DNA from: Aquisediminimonas sp031376385
GTDB lineage: Bacteria; Pseudomonadota; Alphaproteobacteria; Sphingomonadales; Sphingomonadaceae
DNA length: 64,000 nucleotides
Assembly: GCA_031376385.1 (NCBI GenBank)
Contig: JANMDQ010000026.1
Coordinates: 30,425 to 94,424, forward strand
Reading direction: 5' to 3'
Shown here: positions 8,644 through 17,099 of the stretch, in pieces
Layout: each line of letters starts with the position of its first letter
Numbering within the stretch: the first letter of the stretch is position 1
The notes under the pieces: generated by a model
Told to the model about the DNA's origin: nothing
Databases searched by the model: none
What the model saw: the letters and a program-made list of their open reading frames with translations, nothing else
Program-made: the position numbers and the translations under genes

Positions 8644-9883
8644 CGGTCATCACCTTTTTCCAGCGCACATAAAGCTCCCTCATGCCTGTTTCATCCGTCG
8701 CGTGGGACACGAGCCTGCCATCAATTAAGTGCTCGCGGTTCAACCCGCGGTTGAGCATGACCCAGGCATCACGGCCACTTTTTGCGCCGCGTGCGACGCG
8801 CTCCCACGCTTCCCTGTCATCGCTGCTGCCAAGGCCCGCTGGACCTTGAAACTGTTCGTGGATGCGCATGCGCGCGCGATTGGCAGAGGCTGGGCCGCCT
8901 TTCATGCCCAGCGCAACGTGGCGCACTTCGGTCTTATCCACAGCGATAGGCCGAAGCTCACGAAAAAATGCCCCGGACAGCGCGATATTGGGGAAAAGGT
9001 TGAGATTAAACCCAACGCCACCAACCCCGCGCAGCACCCTTGCAACGACATCAGGCGGCATTGTTTGCAGCAACTCTGCCTCAAGTTCCTTGTAGTGAGA
9101 CGGCGTCTCGCCAGAATGTGCTGCGCTCAGATCGACAGCGGACGTGTCAAAAACGCCAACGCTATGGCCATTGCCAAGCGCGCGGCAATAAATGGACTCG
9201 TCTCGCATGACTTGACCCAGCCGGTCAGCTGTTTCGGATTCCATGAACCGCAGATAACTGTTGTGAACAACGGGCAAATGGTAGCCGTCTGTCGTGTTCT
9301 CAAATGGCACCTTCCAATTGCCGTCAAATTCAAACTTGTGCGAACCGATGACTTCCAGTGGCCAATCAACCGATTGCTTCATGAACAAGTCGATCCAGGG
9401 GGCCGCCTCCCCCAGAAAATCGATCAGAGGTTCGACATCGGGATTGAGGCTGGCAAACCACAGCCCCGCATAGCTTTCCGCGCGAACGGGATAGAGAGGG
9501 AAGTCTTCCTTTTTTAAATTGTCGCCGTAGCCTTCGTCATAGGGCACGGCGAGCAAGCGCCCATCCAACCCGTACGTCCAACCATGATAAGGGCACATGA
9601 ACCGCGCGGCTTTGCCCGTCTCCAGTTCGCACACCGCAGCGGCACGGTGTCGGCAACGGTTGAGCATGACGTTTACCTCTCCCGCCTGATTGCGCGTCAC
9701 AATGACCGGCTGCCTTCCAATCACGGTCGTTTTGAAGGAACCGTTGCCCGGTAACTCGCTATCATGCGCCACCCACACCCAGCCATTTTCGAAGATGCGG
9801 GCGATCTCCGCCTCAAATATCTTCGCATCAGTGTAGAGCGACGTGTGAAAGCGATCATGCAGGACTTTTTCTGTGACTGTCAT
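8633..9883 (-). CDS. Rieske ring-hydroxylating dioxygenase alpha subunit
   Basis: A 416-residue catalytic subunit. The Rieske [2Fe-2S] ligands are C77-x-H79 (NRCRHRAAAV) and C97-x2-H100 (CPYHGWTYG). The mononuclear iron site reads NTTDGYHLPVVH, giving His202 and His207 with Asp199 as the electron-bridge residue. It inserts O2 into, or demethylates, an aromatic or related ring. The beta subunit overlaps its 3' end by 11 bp. No ferredoxin or reductase gene adjoins it, so electrons would come from elsewhere, perhaps the ferredoxin at 39.4 kb. A nitronate-monooxygenase-like gene precedes it by 17 bp. Substrate class cannot be read from the motifs. Confidence 0.9.
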   Translation of the reverse strand: MTVTEKVLHDRFHTSLYTDAKIFEAEIARIFENGWVWVAHDSELPGNGSFKTTVIGRQPVIVTRNQAGEVNVMLNRCRHRAAAVCELETGKAARFMCPYHGWTYGLDGRLLAVPYDEGYGDNLKKEDFPLYPVRAESYAGLWFASLNPDVEPLIDFLGEAAPWIDLFMKQSVDWPLEVIGSHKFEFDGNWKVPFENTTDGYHLPVVHNSYLRFMESETADRLGQVMRDESIYCRALGNGHSVGVFDTSAVDLSAAHSGETPSHYKELEAELLQTMPPDVVARVLRGVGGVGFNLNLFPNIALSGAFFRELRPIAVDKTEVRHVALGMKGGPASANRARMRIHEQFQGPAGLGSSDDREAWERVARGAKSGRDAWVMLNRGLNREHLIDGRLVSHATDETGMRELYVRWKKVMTDAY

Positions 9884-9900
9884 TCTGGTTCCATCTTCAT

Positions 9901-10908
9901 TTACGGTGTTGATGCGCCCGCTTCGGCGATCATTTTCGGGATGATATCGGCAACGAAATCGATAGAGCGGATGTTTCCAATTCCCGACCCGGCCAGCAAC
10001 ATCATGTCTGCGACATCACCTTGCACGTCACGCGTCGGGACGATTGAATCAAGTTGGCGAATGGGCAACGATCCGCTGGATGTTAGAACCTCACCAATCG
10101 CCGGAAAACTGGTGCCCGGCGGTGGCAATTCCATTTCCCGACCTTGCCACGCCCGGACGATGTCATTGGCGATTACGCGGACTGGATTAAAGAAGGGCAT
10201 CTCACGCCCGAACGCCGACGTCAGTACAGTGTCACCGCCGTCGCTTGCGACTAATGCTGCCTTATAGTCATCATGGGCATTGGCCTCATGGCTGGCGACC
10301 AACCGGCTGCCGAGCATCACGCCGTCTGCACCAAGCTCCATGAAACGCGCTATGTCGACACCAGTAGAGATTCCCCCCGCAGCGATGAGCACGGGTCCTG
10401 CACCTAGGGATTTGCGAACATCTGCAATTGCACGGTCAAGCGGCAGTTCAGCATAATTATGTCCGCCAGCTTCTGTTCCTTGGACAATAATGAGATCAAC
10501 ACCATCAAGTACCGCAATTTGAGCCGATTGAACCGATCCAACCTGTTCCCAAACCCTTATCCCGGCGCCGTGAAGCGCATCAATCCAGGCTTTTTCGGGG
10601 TGCCCCCAATGAAAAGAAACAATTTCAGGCCGAAGCGCACAGCACAAGGCAAGTGTTTCAGCATCGAAGGCAAAAGTAAGAAAGCTAACGTTCACCGGCG
10701 CGGTTGCAGCATTTCGATAGGAACCGATACAGCTCTCCAATCGTTTCGCTGACATCATGCCCGCTCCGATGGCTGGCAAACCGCCTGCCTTGGCGACGGC
10801 AATTGCCAGTTCTGGAATTGACGCGACAAAGGCCATGCCCGCGCAAGCAACAGGATGTCGGACGCCGTACTCCTCGCAAAAACGACTTTTCATGTCAGCG
10901 GATCTCAC
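9901..10908 (-). CDS. Nitronate monooxygenase-like FMN TIM-barrel enzyme
   Basis: A 335-residue member of the NMO/2-nitropropane dioxygenase and FabK-like FMN family. Visible features are the N-terminal PVACAGMAFVAS, FLTFAFDAETL, VQGTEAGGHNY (with the HNY near the FMN), LIAAGGISTGVDIARFMELG and DGVMLGSRLVAS, the last two being the phosphate-binding end of the barrel. Within a Rieske operon it may oxidise a nitronate or act as an enone reductase or flavin oxidase. Its GTG start overlaps the stop of the SMP-30 gene (GTGA), and an ATG lies 15 bp downstream. True nitronate monooxygenase activity is unproven. Confidence 0.75.
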   Translation of the reverse strand: MRSADMKSRFCEEYGVRHPVACAGMAFVASIPELAIAVAKAGGLPAIGAGMMSAKRLESCIGSYRNAATAPVNVSFLTFAFDAETLALCCALRPEIVSFHWGHPEKAWIDALHGAGIRVWEQVGSVQSAQIAVLDGVDLIIVQGTEAGGHNYAELPLDRAIADVRKSLGAGPVLIAAGGISTGVDIARFMELGADGVMLGSRLVASHEANAHDDYKAALVASDGGDTVLTSAFGREMPFFNPVRVIANDIVRAWQGREMELPPPGTSFPAIGEVLTSSGSLPIRQLDSIVPTRDVQGDVADMMLLAGSGIGNIRSIDFVADIIPKMIAEAGASTP

Positions 10909-11840
10909 GGCGTGACTCTCGCTTGAAAAGCCAGCGGCAGGCCGGGAACTGGCCAGCGGGCCTTGATCAAGCGCCCGCTGGACCCCAGCGTGATGTAAGC
11001 GTCGCGCATATCTGGGCCGCCAAAGGCAATATTGGTTGTTATAAAGTCAGGTGTATCGAAATGGACAGCCACGCCAGTTGCCGGGTCGATGGATGCTATG
11101 CTGGACCGGTCAGCCATGGTGGCCACGCAAATATGGCCGTTGGCATCGATCGCCATCGAATCGAGCATGATGCGCCCGGCGAAGCTGCACACGACTGCGC
11201 CCGGCAAGGCCGCGACGGCGGGCGGTGCCACGACGCCTTCTCGGATGATGGAAAAGGACAGGATGATCCGCTCCAGCGTCATCGAAACATAGAGGGTTTT
11301 TTCATCGCGGGATAGGCCAATCCCATTAGGACCGCCGTAAAGAGAGGGTATCGCTTGAGTGATGAACGATCCATCCGCCCGCGCGTAATAGACGCTACCA
11401 TTGTCGCGGTCATGGACCCGCGCTTTGCCTGTGTCCGTAAACCAGAAGCCGCCACTGTGGTCGAACACAAGATCATTGGGGGCTGATAAAAGGCGACCAT
11501 CCACTTCGCGATACAAACAATCGACTGCGCCCGTGGAGATGTCGACACGTTCGATACGACCTCCGCTGTAGTCAACGGGTTGATCGCCGGGCAGCAATAA
11601 TCCATCCTGTTCGATCCATTGCGCCCCTCCATTGTTGCAAACATAAAGCGCACCATCCGGGCCAATCGCTGCGCCATTAGGGCCACCGCCCGGTATGGCG
11701 ACAATTTCCTTATGACCATCGGAATAAATTCGCGTGATCTGGCCTGCCGCGATTTCAACGACGATCACGCTCCCGTCCGGCAGGCACACAGGGCCTTCTG
11801 GAAACTTCAGATCATCGGCTATTACGGAGAAGTCCATCAT
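10905..11840 (-). CDS. SMP-30/gluconolactonase family hydrolase
   Basis: A 311-residue six-bladed beta-propeller lactonase. The metal-binding pattern is seen as LKFPEGPVCL (Glu), LSAPNDLVFD (Asn), GGPNGIGLSRDEKTLY and a late Asp-bearing blade (DSMAIDANGHICVA). Such enzymes open lactones or enol-lactones using Ca or Zn and act in the cytoplasm here, as no signal peptide is present. It starts with tandem ATG codons 8 bp after the EthD-like gene and overlaps the next gene by 4 bp. A lactone arising in the pathway is its likely substrate, but sugar lactones cannot be excluded. Confidence 0.8.
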   Translation of the reverse strand: MMDFSVIADDLKFPEGPVCLPDGSVIVVEIAAGQITRIYSDGHKEIVAIPGGGPNGAAIGPDGALYVCNNGGAQWIEQDGLLLPGDQPVDYSGGRIERVDISTGAVDCLYREVDGRLLSAPNDLVFDHSGGFWFTDTGKARVHDRDNGSVYYARADGSFITQAIPSLYGGPNGIGLSRDEKTLYVSMTLERIILSFSIIREGVVAPPAVAALPGAVVCSFAGRIMLDSMAIDANGHICVATMADRSSIASIDPATGVAVHFDTPDFITTNIAFGGPDMRDAYITLGSSGRLIKARWPVPGLPLAFQARVTP

Positions 11841-11848
11841 TTCGAACG

Positions 11849-12556
11849 CTATGGCCGACGGTCAGGCAAGATGATCTCTGTTGAGACGCCGTAATGGATG
11901 CTCCCTCCTTCGAAGGTCGGAAATTGCTCGTAATGCTCTTGCATCACATGCCTTATCGGCGATTGCAACGCGGCCCCAAGCACTGCCTTATTCTCAAACA
12001 CACCGCGATTGCGCTGCATATGATGAACTCGCTGCCACGGCATCGCATCAACCCAATCGATCCGCGTCAAAATTTCGATCTCTTGCACACTCGGTATTTG
12101 CTTCATCACGGGCGGATGATGATCCAGATAATGGCTCAACCATTCATTCAGGTCTGATGCCGGGCCGGGATAATAGACCAGGAAACTGCACAGACCCGTT
12201 GCTGCACTCACTTTGTCCCGGCTCAAAATGGCCCGGCGCAGCATGGCTTGCTGGGTGATATACGCGCCCGAAAGGCTGGGCAATGCGGAAGGATCAGCAA
12301 TCGCCTGAAGCGCGCCATTAACGCCAATCGCCGCTTCAAGAGCTGCCAGCTCCTCAAAGTAAAGTTGGAAACCAAAGCCGCGCAGGCCACCGTCATCGGT
12401 GTAAATATCCTCGACCTGCTCGGGGCAGTAGAGGTCTGCCCGGGCGATGCCCGGAATCGACGCCACAAGGCTGCGGACGATCTGCATATCCGTTGCAGAA
12501 ACTGCACCAGCAGCCCTGTCTGCAAATTCAAACATCACACTGTAGGAAAATCGCAC
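11849..12556 (-). CDS. Tandem dimeric alpha/beta-barrel (EthD/Dabb-like) protein
   Basis: About 235 residues that appear to contain two ferredoxin-like (dimeric alpha+beta barrel) modules: residues about 1-110 (SLVASIPGIARADLY) and about 125-230 (CSFLVYYPGPASDLNEWL, HHPPVMKQIPSVQEIEIL). The HHPP and IPSVQ pattern resembles EthD-type proteins that support oxidative or isomerising steps. It is the first gene of the minus-strand operon and faces the extradiol dioxygenase gene across a 0.2-kb divergent region. The frame is open from a TTG at 12562, but AGGAG lies 7 nt before the GTG at 12556, which I prefer. Function is inferred from fold only. Confidence 0.6.
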   Translation of the reverse strand: MRFSYSVMFEFADRAAGAVSATDMQIVRSLVASIPGIARADLYCPEQVEDIYTDDGGLRGFGFQLYFEELAALEAAIGVNGALQAIADPSALPSLSGAYITQQAMLRRAILSRDKVSAATGLCSFLVYYPGPASDLNEWLSHYLDHHPPVMKQIPSVQEIEILTRIDWVDAMPWQRVHHMQRNRGVFENKAVLGAALQSPIRHVMQEHYEQFPTFEGGSIHYGVSTEIILPDRRP

Positions 12557-12765
12557 TGGCAAGCTCCTGCGGCGAAAGGGAGGCGGCTATCACGATTGCC
12601 CTTAACGCAGCCGGGGCTGACAGGAAGCAGCTTACGAACGATTTTTGCAGTCGGCTGCGAACACAAGATAGTCGTTGCGCTCAACAGTAAGAGACACCCG
12701 CTTGCGCCTCTCGCCAAGCTTTTCCCAGTTGCACCATTGGAGCAGCGGTTGCGGCGATAGGCTAG
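12557..12765. promoter_or_regulatory. Divergent promoter region between two aromatic catabolic operons
   Basis: About 0.2 kb separates the minus-strand operon headed by the EthD-like gene from the plus-strand extradiol operon. No gene fits. At 12750-12764 the sequence TGCG-N6-GGCTA is one base off the TGCA-N6-GGNTA half-site known for XylS-type AraC regulators. It sits directly before the first possible start of the extradiol gene. The regulator at 15923-16990 is a natural candidate to act here. Confidence 0.4.
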
Positions 12766-13692
12766 ATGGAACTGATCATTCTGCTAAACAAAATGGAGAC
12801 AAACGTCTTGGGCCAGAACCCAAGCATGGTGGAGCGGTTTACCTTGCAACAGCTTTCTTATATCGGTCTCGGCGTCGACGATTTTGATGCTTGGCTCAAT
12901 TTTGCCGTCGAAACTCTGGGACTCATGCCCGAAGACGCGGCGGGCGCGCTGTTCTTGCGGCTCGACAGCCAAGCATACCGCATTGCGCTGCACGCCAGTT
13001 CTGAAAATGACTTGCTCTATGTGGGCATCAAATATGACGACGCGTTGGAAGTCTATGCGGTGCGGCGCGTTCTTGAAGATCATGGTCACACCGTCACTGA
13101 ACTTACTCCCGCCGGATGTGCCGAGCGTTTGGTCGCTGGTGGGTGCTGGGCCACGGATCCCGATGGTCTCAGGGTTGAGCTGGTGTGGTCTGTCTCTGCG
13201 GCAGAAACGGCGTTCCATTCTGGTCTGAATATCGGGTTTGTTACCGGCGATGGCGGGCTTGGCCATGTTGTGCTGGCCGCCAGCAATACGGACCGGAGCA
13301 TCGCCTTTTATGAAAAGCTTGGTTTCAAAATGAGCGATTTCATCAATGCCACGTTGGCGCCTGAGTTTGTTCTGCGGATTGCTTTCATGCACTGCAACCC
13401 GCGGCATCATTCGTTGGCGATGGCGCAACTGCCCGGTGGCAAGCGGCTCAATCATATCATGGTGGAGGTTGACCGGGTGGATGATGTGTTGCTCGCTCAT
13501 CAGCGCTGCACGCAAAAAGGCTATCAGCCCGGCACCATCGGGCGGCACACCAATGATGAAATGCTATCCTTCTATGTGCGCACGCCATCGGGCTTCGATG
13601 TTGAATATGGCTGGGGCGGGGCGCAGATTGGTGACGATTGGGACGTGCGCGAATATGATAAAATGAGCCATTGGGGCCATGAAAGGGTTTGA
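12766..13692 (+). CDS. Extradiol (catechol-type) ring-cleavage dioxygenase, BphC/HsaC-like
   Basis: A type I extradiol dioxygenase built of two VOC modules. The C-terminal module carries the iron site: His in GLGHVVLAAS, His in RLNHIMVEVD and Glu in FDVEYGWGG. NPRHHSLAM supplies the catalytic His. The N-terminal module (LSYIGLGVDDFD) lacks metal ligands, as usual. It cleaves a catechol next to the hydroxyls to give a 2-hydroxy-6-oxo-dienoate. From the first ATG it has 308 residues, about 20 more than relatives, so the ATG at 12826 (MVERFTLQQL) may be the true start. The next gene, a C-C hydrolase, overlaps it by 14 bp and would act on its product. Confidence 0.88.
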   Translation: MELIILLNKMETNVLGQNPSMVERFTLQQLSYIGLGVDDFDAWLNFAVETLGLMPEDAAGALFLRLDSQAYRIALHASSENDLLYVGIKYDDALEVYAVRRVLEDHGHTVTELTPAGCAERLVAGGCWATDPDGLRVELVWSVSAAETAFHSGLNIGFVTGDGGLGHVVLAASNTDRSIAFYEKLGFKMSDFINATLAPEFVLRIAFMHCNPRHHSLAMAQLPGGKRLNHIMVEVDRVDDVLLAHQRCTQKGYQPGTIGRHTNDEMLSFYVRTPSGFDVEYGWGGAQIGDDWDVREYDKMSHWGHERV

Positions 13693-14542
13693 TTTGACAA
13701 TGACCAATGCTCCTCCAAAATCCCATTTTGCCGCAGTTGATGGCGTCAATCTTCATTACCATAATATTGGCAGCGGCCCGCCGTTGATCCTGATTCATGG
13801 TGGTGGCCCCGGTGCCAGTGGCCTGAGCAATTACAGCCGCAACATTGATGCGCTGGCGGCTGAGTATCGGCTGATCATTCCGGATCTTGTTGGCTATGGC
13901 CAATCCGATAAGCCAGAGCTTTCCGGGCCTCGTTTTGCCATTTATGCCAAGGGCATATTGGGCTTGATGACGGCCATTGGCATCGAGAAAGCCCATGTCG
14001 TTGGCAATTCATTGGGCGGCGGCACAGCCATCAAGATGGCGCTAGAGGCTCCCGAACGGATTGGCCGTCTCGTGCTGATGGGGCCGGCAGGGCTGCTCGC
14101 TCCATCCACTCCCGTGCCGACAATCGGCATTCGTCAGATTATGGAATTTTACGGTGGCAATGGCCCCAGCCGCGATAAGATGAAGGCGTTCCTTCAAACC
14201 ATGATTTACGATCCGTCGTTCCTGAATGATGAATTGATTGATGAACGATTTGCCGCTGCTACTCATCCAGACCTCATCGCAAACCCGCCGCTTGGCAAAG
14301 GCGGACCGCCGCCGGTTGAAGCACTATGGAAAGACAATCTTGCCGGCATCACGCATGACACGCTGATCCTTTGGGGCCGGGAAGACCGGATCAATCCGCA
14401 AGACATGCACCTGACCTTATTGTCTCAATTGCCCAATGCGCAATTCACGGTGTTCACGCGGTGCGGCCATTGGGTGCAGTGGGAAAAGGCCAAGGCATTT
14501 AACGCACTTGTTGCGTCGTTTGTGCGAGGCGATCTGACTTGA
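13679..14542 (+). CDS. Meta-cleavage product C-C bond hydrolase (BphD/HsaD-like)
   Basis: A 287-residue alpha/beta hydrolase. The oxyanion loop is HGGGPGASGLSNYSRN, the nucleophile Ser lies in VVGNSLGGGTA, and the acid and base lie in WGREDRINP (Asp) and CGHWVQWEK (His). HGGGPGA and the final GHWVQWE are hallmarks of hydrolases that split 2-hydroxy-6-oxo-hexa-2,4-dienoates into an acid and 2-hydroxypenta-2,4-dienoate. It overlaps the extradiol gene by 14 bp; an internal ATG at 13700 would give no overlap. The released pentadienoate can enter the hydratase-aldolase-dehydrogenase set at 32-34.8 kb. Confidence 0.9.
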   Translation: MKGFDLTMTNAPPKSHFAAVDGVNLHYHNIGSGPPLILIHGGGPGASGLSNYSRNIDALAAEYRLIIPDLVGYGQSDKPELSGPRFAIYAKGILGLMTAIGIEKAHVVGNSLGGGTAIKMALEAPERIGRLVLMGPAGLLAPSTPVPTIGIRQIMEFYGGNGPSRDKMKAFLQTMIYDPSFLNDELIDERFAAATHPDLIANPPLGKGGPPPVEALWKDNLAGITHDTLILWGREDRINPQDMHLTLLSQLPNAQFTVFTRCGHWVQWEKAKAFNALVASFVRGDLT

Positions 14543-15054
14543 GCGGACTTGAAGATCGCGTGGCGCGGCTGGAGGCAGCAGGCGACATACGTCGCCTCGC
14601 TGCAAGGTACATGCGTTTGTGTGATGAGCCGGAGCCCGATGAGACAGGCGCGAACTTCGCTGAACTCTTTACCGAAGATGCGATCTGGGAAGGCCTTGGT
14701 GCAAAAGCCGGGCAGGAATTTAATCGCGTTGAGGGACGGGGAAAATTGCTGAACTGGTTCGCCACCTTGCGCATTCCGGGCCAGCATCTGCACCTGTTCA
14801 ACGTCCATTTTCTGACATCAGAGTCAATTCTTGTCGATGACGATTGCAACGGCGCAGAGGGTCGCTGGGTCATGTTTCAAACCACCTTATTGGCAAACGG
14901 ACAGGCTGAACTCAGAATAGCGCGGATTGTGATCCGGTTTCGGGTCGAGCAGGCCGAGTGGCGAATTGCCCATTTCACCACGCGCAGTCTTTTGAAAACC
15001 CGACTCAGTGACGAAGCCGCACTCACTATCGCCGCAGCAATTTCAACTGCGTAG
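14539..15054 (+). CDS. SnoaL-like / NTF2-fold protein
   Basis: A 171-residue protein of the SnoaL-like superfamily. It opens with a helical stretch typical of the family (LEDRVARLEAAGDIRRLAAR), followed by FAELFTEDAIWEG, a central strand with HLHLFNVHFLTSE, and a C-terminal WRIAHFTTRSLLKTR strand. The start is TTG, overlapping the hydrolase stop by 4 bp (TTGA), which indicates coupling. Members can be isomerases, lyases or inactive relatives of dioxygenase beta subunits. The adjacent ring-cleavage genes suggest it handles an intermediate, but no catalytic residue can be assigned with confidence. Confidence 0.7.
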   Translation: MSGLEDRVARLEAAGDIRRLAARYMRLCDEPEPDETGANFAELFTEDAIWEGLGAKAGQEFNRVEGRGKLLNWFATLRIPGQHLHLFNVHFLTSESILVDDDCNGAEGRWVMFQTTLLANGQAELRIARIVIRFRVEQAEWRIAHFTTRSLLKTRLSDEAALTIAAAISTA

Positions 15055-15121
15055 CCCCGAAGGAAAAACACGCCGTGCCAAACTTCATTGCTAAGCGTCC
15101 GAATAAATTTGGCGTCTTTTT

Positions 15122-15880
15122 GTGAGTATGCCCAGCAAAGAGCGTCGCCGGGTCGCGCTGGTGACGGGAGGGGCGCAAGGCCTTGGTGAGGTGATCGCTC
15201 GCACGCTTCACCGCGAAGGCTTTTGTGTTGCCATTGGCGACATCGCTGCTGAGGGCGCGGTCGCAGTCGCGCAGTCGCTCGACGCAAGCGGCGCAACCGC
15301 CTGCGCGCTTTCCCTCGACGTTCGAAACAAAAGCCATTTTGCAGAAGCGCTCCATCAGCTGTCTGATTGGGGCGGGGTTGATGTGTTGGTGAACAACGCA
15401 GCGTTGACGCTCACAACACCGGTGATGGAGATTGAGCCAGATGAGTTTGACGCCGTGATGGCGGTAAACCTGCGCGGTCCTTTTTTCGGATGTCAGGTCA
15501 TCGGTGCTCATATGATCGCTAGGGGGTCGGGCCGCATCATCAACATGAGTTCACAAGCAGGACAAATGGGGGGCACTGTATCTGGCGCTCATTACGCGGC
15601 TTCGAAAGCGGGCATCATCCTTTTGACCAAATATTTCGCACGGGAATTTGGCGCATCGGGTGTCACTGTGAATGCAGTCGCTCCGGGTGCCCTTGATTTT
15701 CCAGCAGTACGAGCCGCATTCCCGCCTGAGCGGGTCGCAGCGTTAGAGGCGATGATCCCAGTCAAACATCTAGGCAATCCGGATGAAGTCGCCGCTGCTG
15801 TTGCCCTGCTTGCACGCGCAGATATGGCTTATGTTACCGGAGCGACTTGGGACATCAATGGCGGAATGTTCATGCGATGA
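15122..15880 (+). CDS. Short-chain dehydrogenase/reductase (SDR)
   Basis: A 252-residue classical SDR. It has TGGAQGLGEVIA for NAD(P) binding, NNAALT, catalytic Ser in INMSSQAGQ, Tyr-x3-Lys in HYAASKAGI, and the C-terminal TGATWDINGG. An Asp (IGDIAAEG) after the second strand favours NAD(H). It probably oxidises a cis-dihydrodiol or secondary alcohol made by the Rieske enzyme in the divergent operon. It starts at GTG 15122, or at ATG 15128 two codons later, 67 bp after the SnoaL-like gene. SDR sequences alone do not reveal the substrate. Confidence 0.85.
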   Translation: MSMPSKERRRVALVTGGAQGLGEVIARTLHREGFCVAIGDIAAEGAVAVAQSLDASGATACALSLDVRNKSHFAEALHQLSDWGGVDVLVNNAALTLTTPVMEIEPDEFDAVMAVNLRGPFFGCQVIGAHMIARGSGRIINMSSQAGQMGGTVSGAHYAASKAGIILLTKYFAREFGASGVTVNAVAPGALDFPAVRAAFPPERVAALEAMIPVKHLGNPDEVAAAVALLARADMAYVTGATWDINGGMFMR

Positions 15881-15922
15881 TCGCGCTCAGTGCTTCAACA
15901 CAGTTGCCATCTGTCGGAGCCT

Positions 15923-16990
15923 ATGATTAACTTGGGTAGTATGATTTCCCTGATCACCCCTGAGGACATTTTTCGATCAGGTGCCGGAACACGCCGTTAC
16001 CGGACGGAAAGCTTGCTTGATGGGTCTGACTATATCCGCCAGCAATATAAGGGGTTAGAGCTGAGATCATTCAGGATGGCGCCGCAGTTTTCATTGATGC
16101 ATGAGGGCATGCAAATCGGGCGGGTTAGGATTGAAATTGTAAAGATTGATTGCGGACACCCGTTTGAAATCTGCCATCCCGACGGATTTGACTATTATAC
16201 CATCAAATTGCCCCTAGAAGGGGAGTGTGAATATAGCCGCGACGGGGAGAGCTTTGTAGCATCGGTTGATCAGGCCTTTGCCAACAACCCAGGGGAACCA
16301 AGCAAGAAGCGATACAACGGCTCCTATGTGCAGATCATCATCTGTGTGAGCCCGGATACTCTAGCGGAGACTGTCGCGGCAGAATTGGGACATCCGCTTG
16401 TCGACCCGGTGCGTTTCCATGGGCACCCACAATCTGGCTCAAACGTGCAATTGCTGAAGCGTATCATAGAGTTCAGCCTTCTGGATTTGGGCGCGCGTGA
16501 AGCCGCCGGGCATTGGCGCATCTCCCGGCAATTTGAACGGACTTTACTCGTCACTTTATTACGAGCGGTTCCCAGTAACTACTCGCTGGAGATTGACCGG
16601 CAACGTCAGGAAGTGGCCCCGTTTTACATCCGCCGCGTCGAAACATTCATCAGTGAACGACTTTCAGAGCAACTTTCAATGGCAGACATTGTCGCCGCGT
16701 CCGGTGTCAGCAGTCGTTCGCTCTTTTATGGGTTCCAGCGTTGGCGGGCTACGACGCCGATGGCTTTTCTAAAAGCCGTGCGGTTAGATCGCGCCAGGGA
16801 AAGCCTGCGCCGCGCGGCGTTGGAAGGCGGGGTTGTTACCGATATCGCACTTAGCGTTGGATACAGCCATTTGAGCCGTTTCTCATCAGATTACCGCCTA
16901 AGGTTTGGGGAACGTCCATCGGACACGTTGATCGGTGAAAGCAGGATGCGGCCTGTGCCAGATATGTTTGATACTATCGCGACAGACTGA
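15923..16990 (+). CDS. AraC family transcriptional regulator
   Basis: A 355-residue regulator with an N-terminal cupin-like sensing domain of the AraC-binding-like type (PFEICHPDGFDYYTIKLPLEG) and a C-terminal double helix-turn-helix (LSMADIVAASGVSSRSLFYG; VTDIALSVGYSHLSRFSSDY). The middle motif FQRWRATTPMAFLKAVRLDR is the usual inter-helix linker. It is closely similar in layout to the second AraC protein at 28.7-29.7 kb (both have FYGFQRWR-x-T-P/S-x-x). It follows the SDR gene by 42 bp and probably activates the flanking operons. A GTG at 15890 is an alternative start; ATG 15923 has a CGGAG-like site. Confidence 0.88.
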   Translation: MINLGSMISLITPEDIFRSGAGTRRYRTESLLDGSDYIRQQYKGLELRSFRMAPQFSLMHEGMQIGRVRIEIVKIDCGHPFEICHPDGFDYYTIKLPLEGECEYSRDGESFVASVDQAFANNPGEPSKKRYNGSYVQIIICVSPDTLAETVAAELGHPLVDPVRFHGHPQSGSNVQLLKRIIEFSLLDLGAREAAGHWRISRQFERTLLVTLLRAVPSNYSLEIDRQRQEVAPFYIRRVETFISERLSEQLSMADIVAASGVSSRSLFYGFQRWRATTPMAFLKAVRLDRARESLRRAALEGGVVTDIALSVGYSHLSRFSSDYRLRFGERPSDTLIGESRMRPVPDMFDTIATD

Positions 16991-17099
16991 AATCTGCGCT
17001 ACCGATATAAGTGGTGCGGGATGACGCTAGTATTTACTTCAACCTGCCCTTCTATGACTGGATGGACGGAAATTACTTGAGACAAGCGATGGGCGTAAC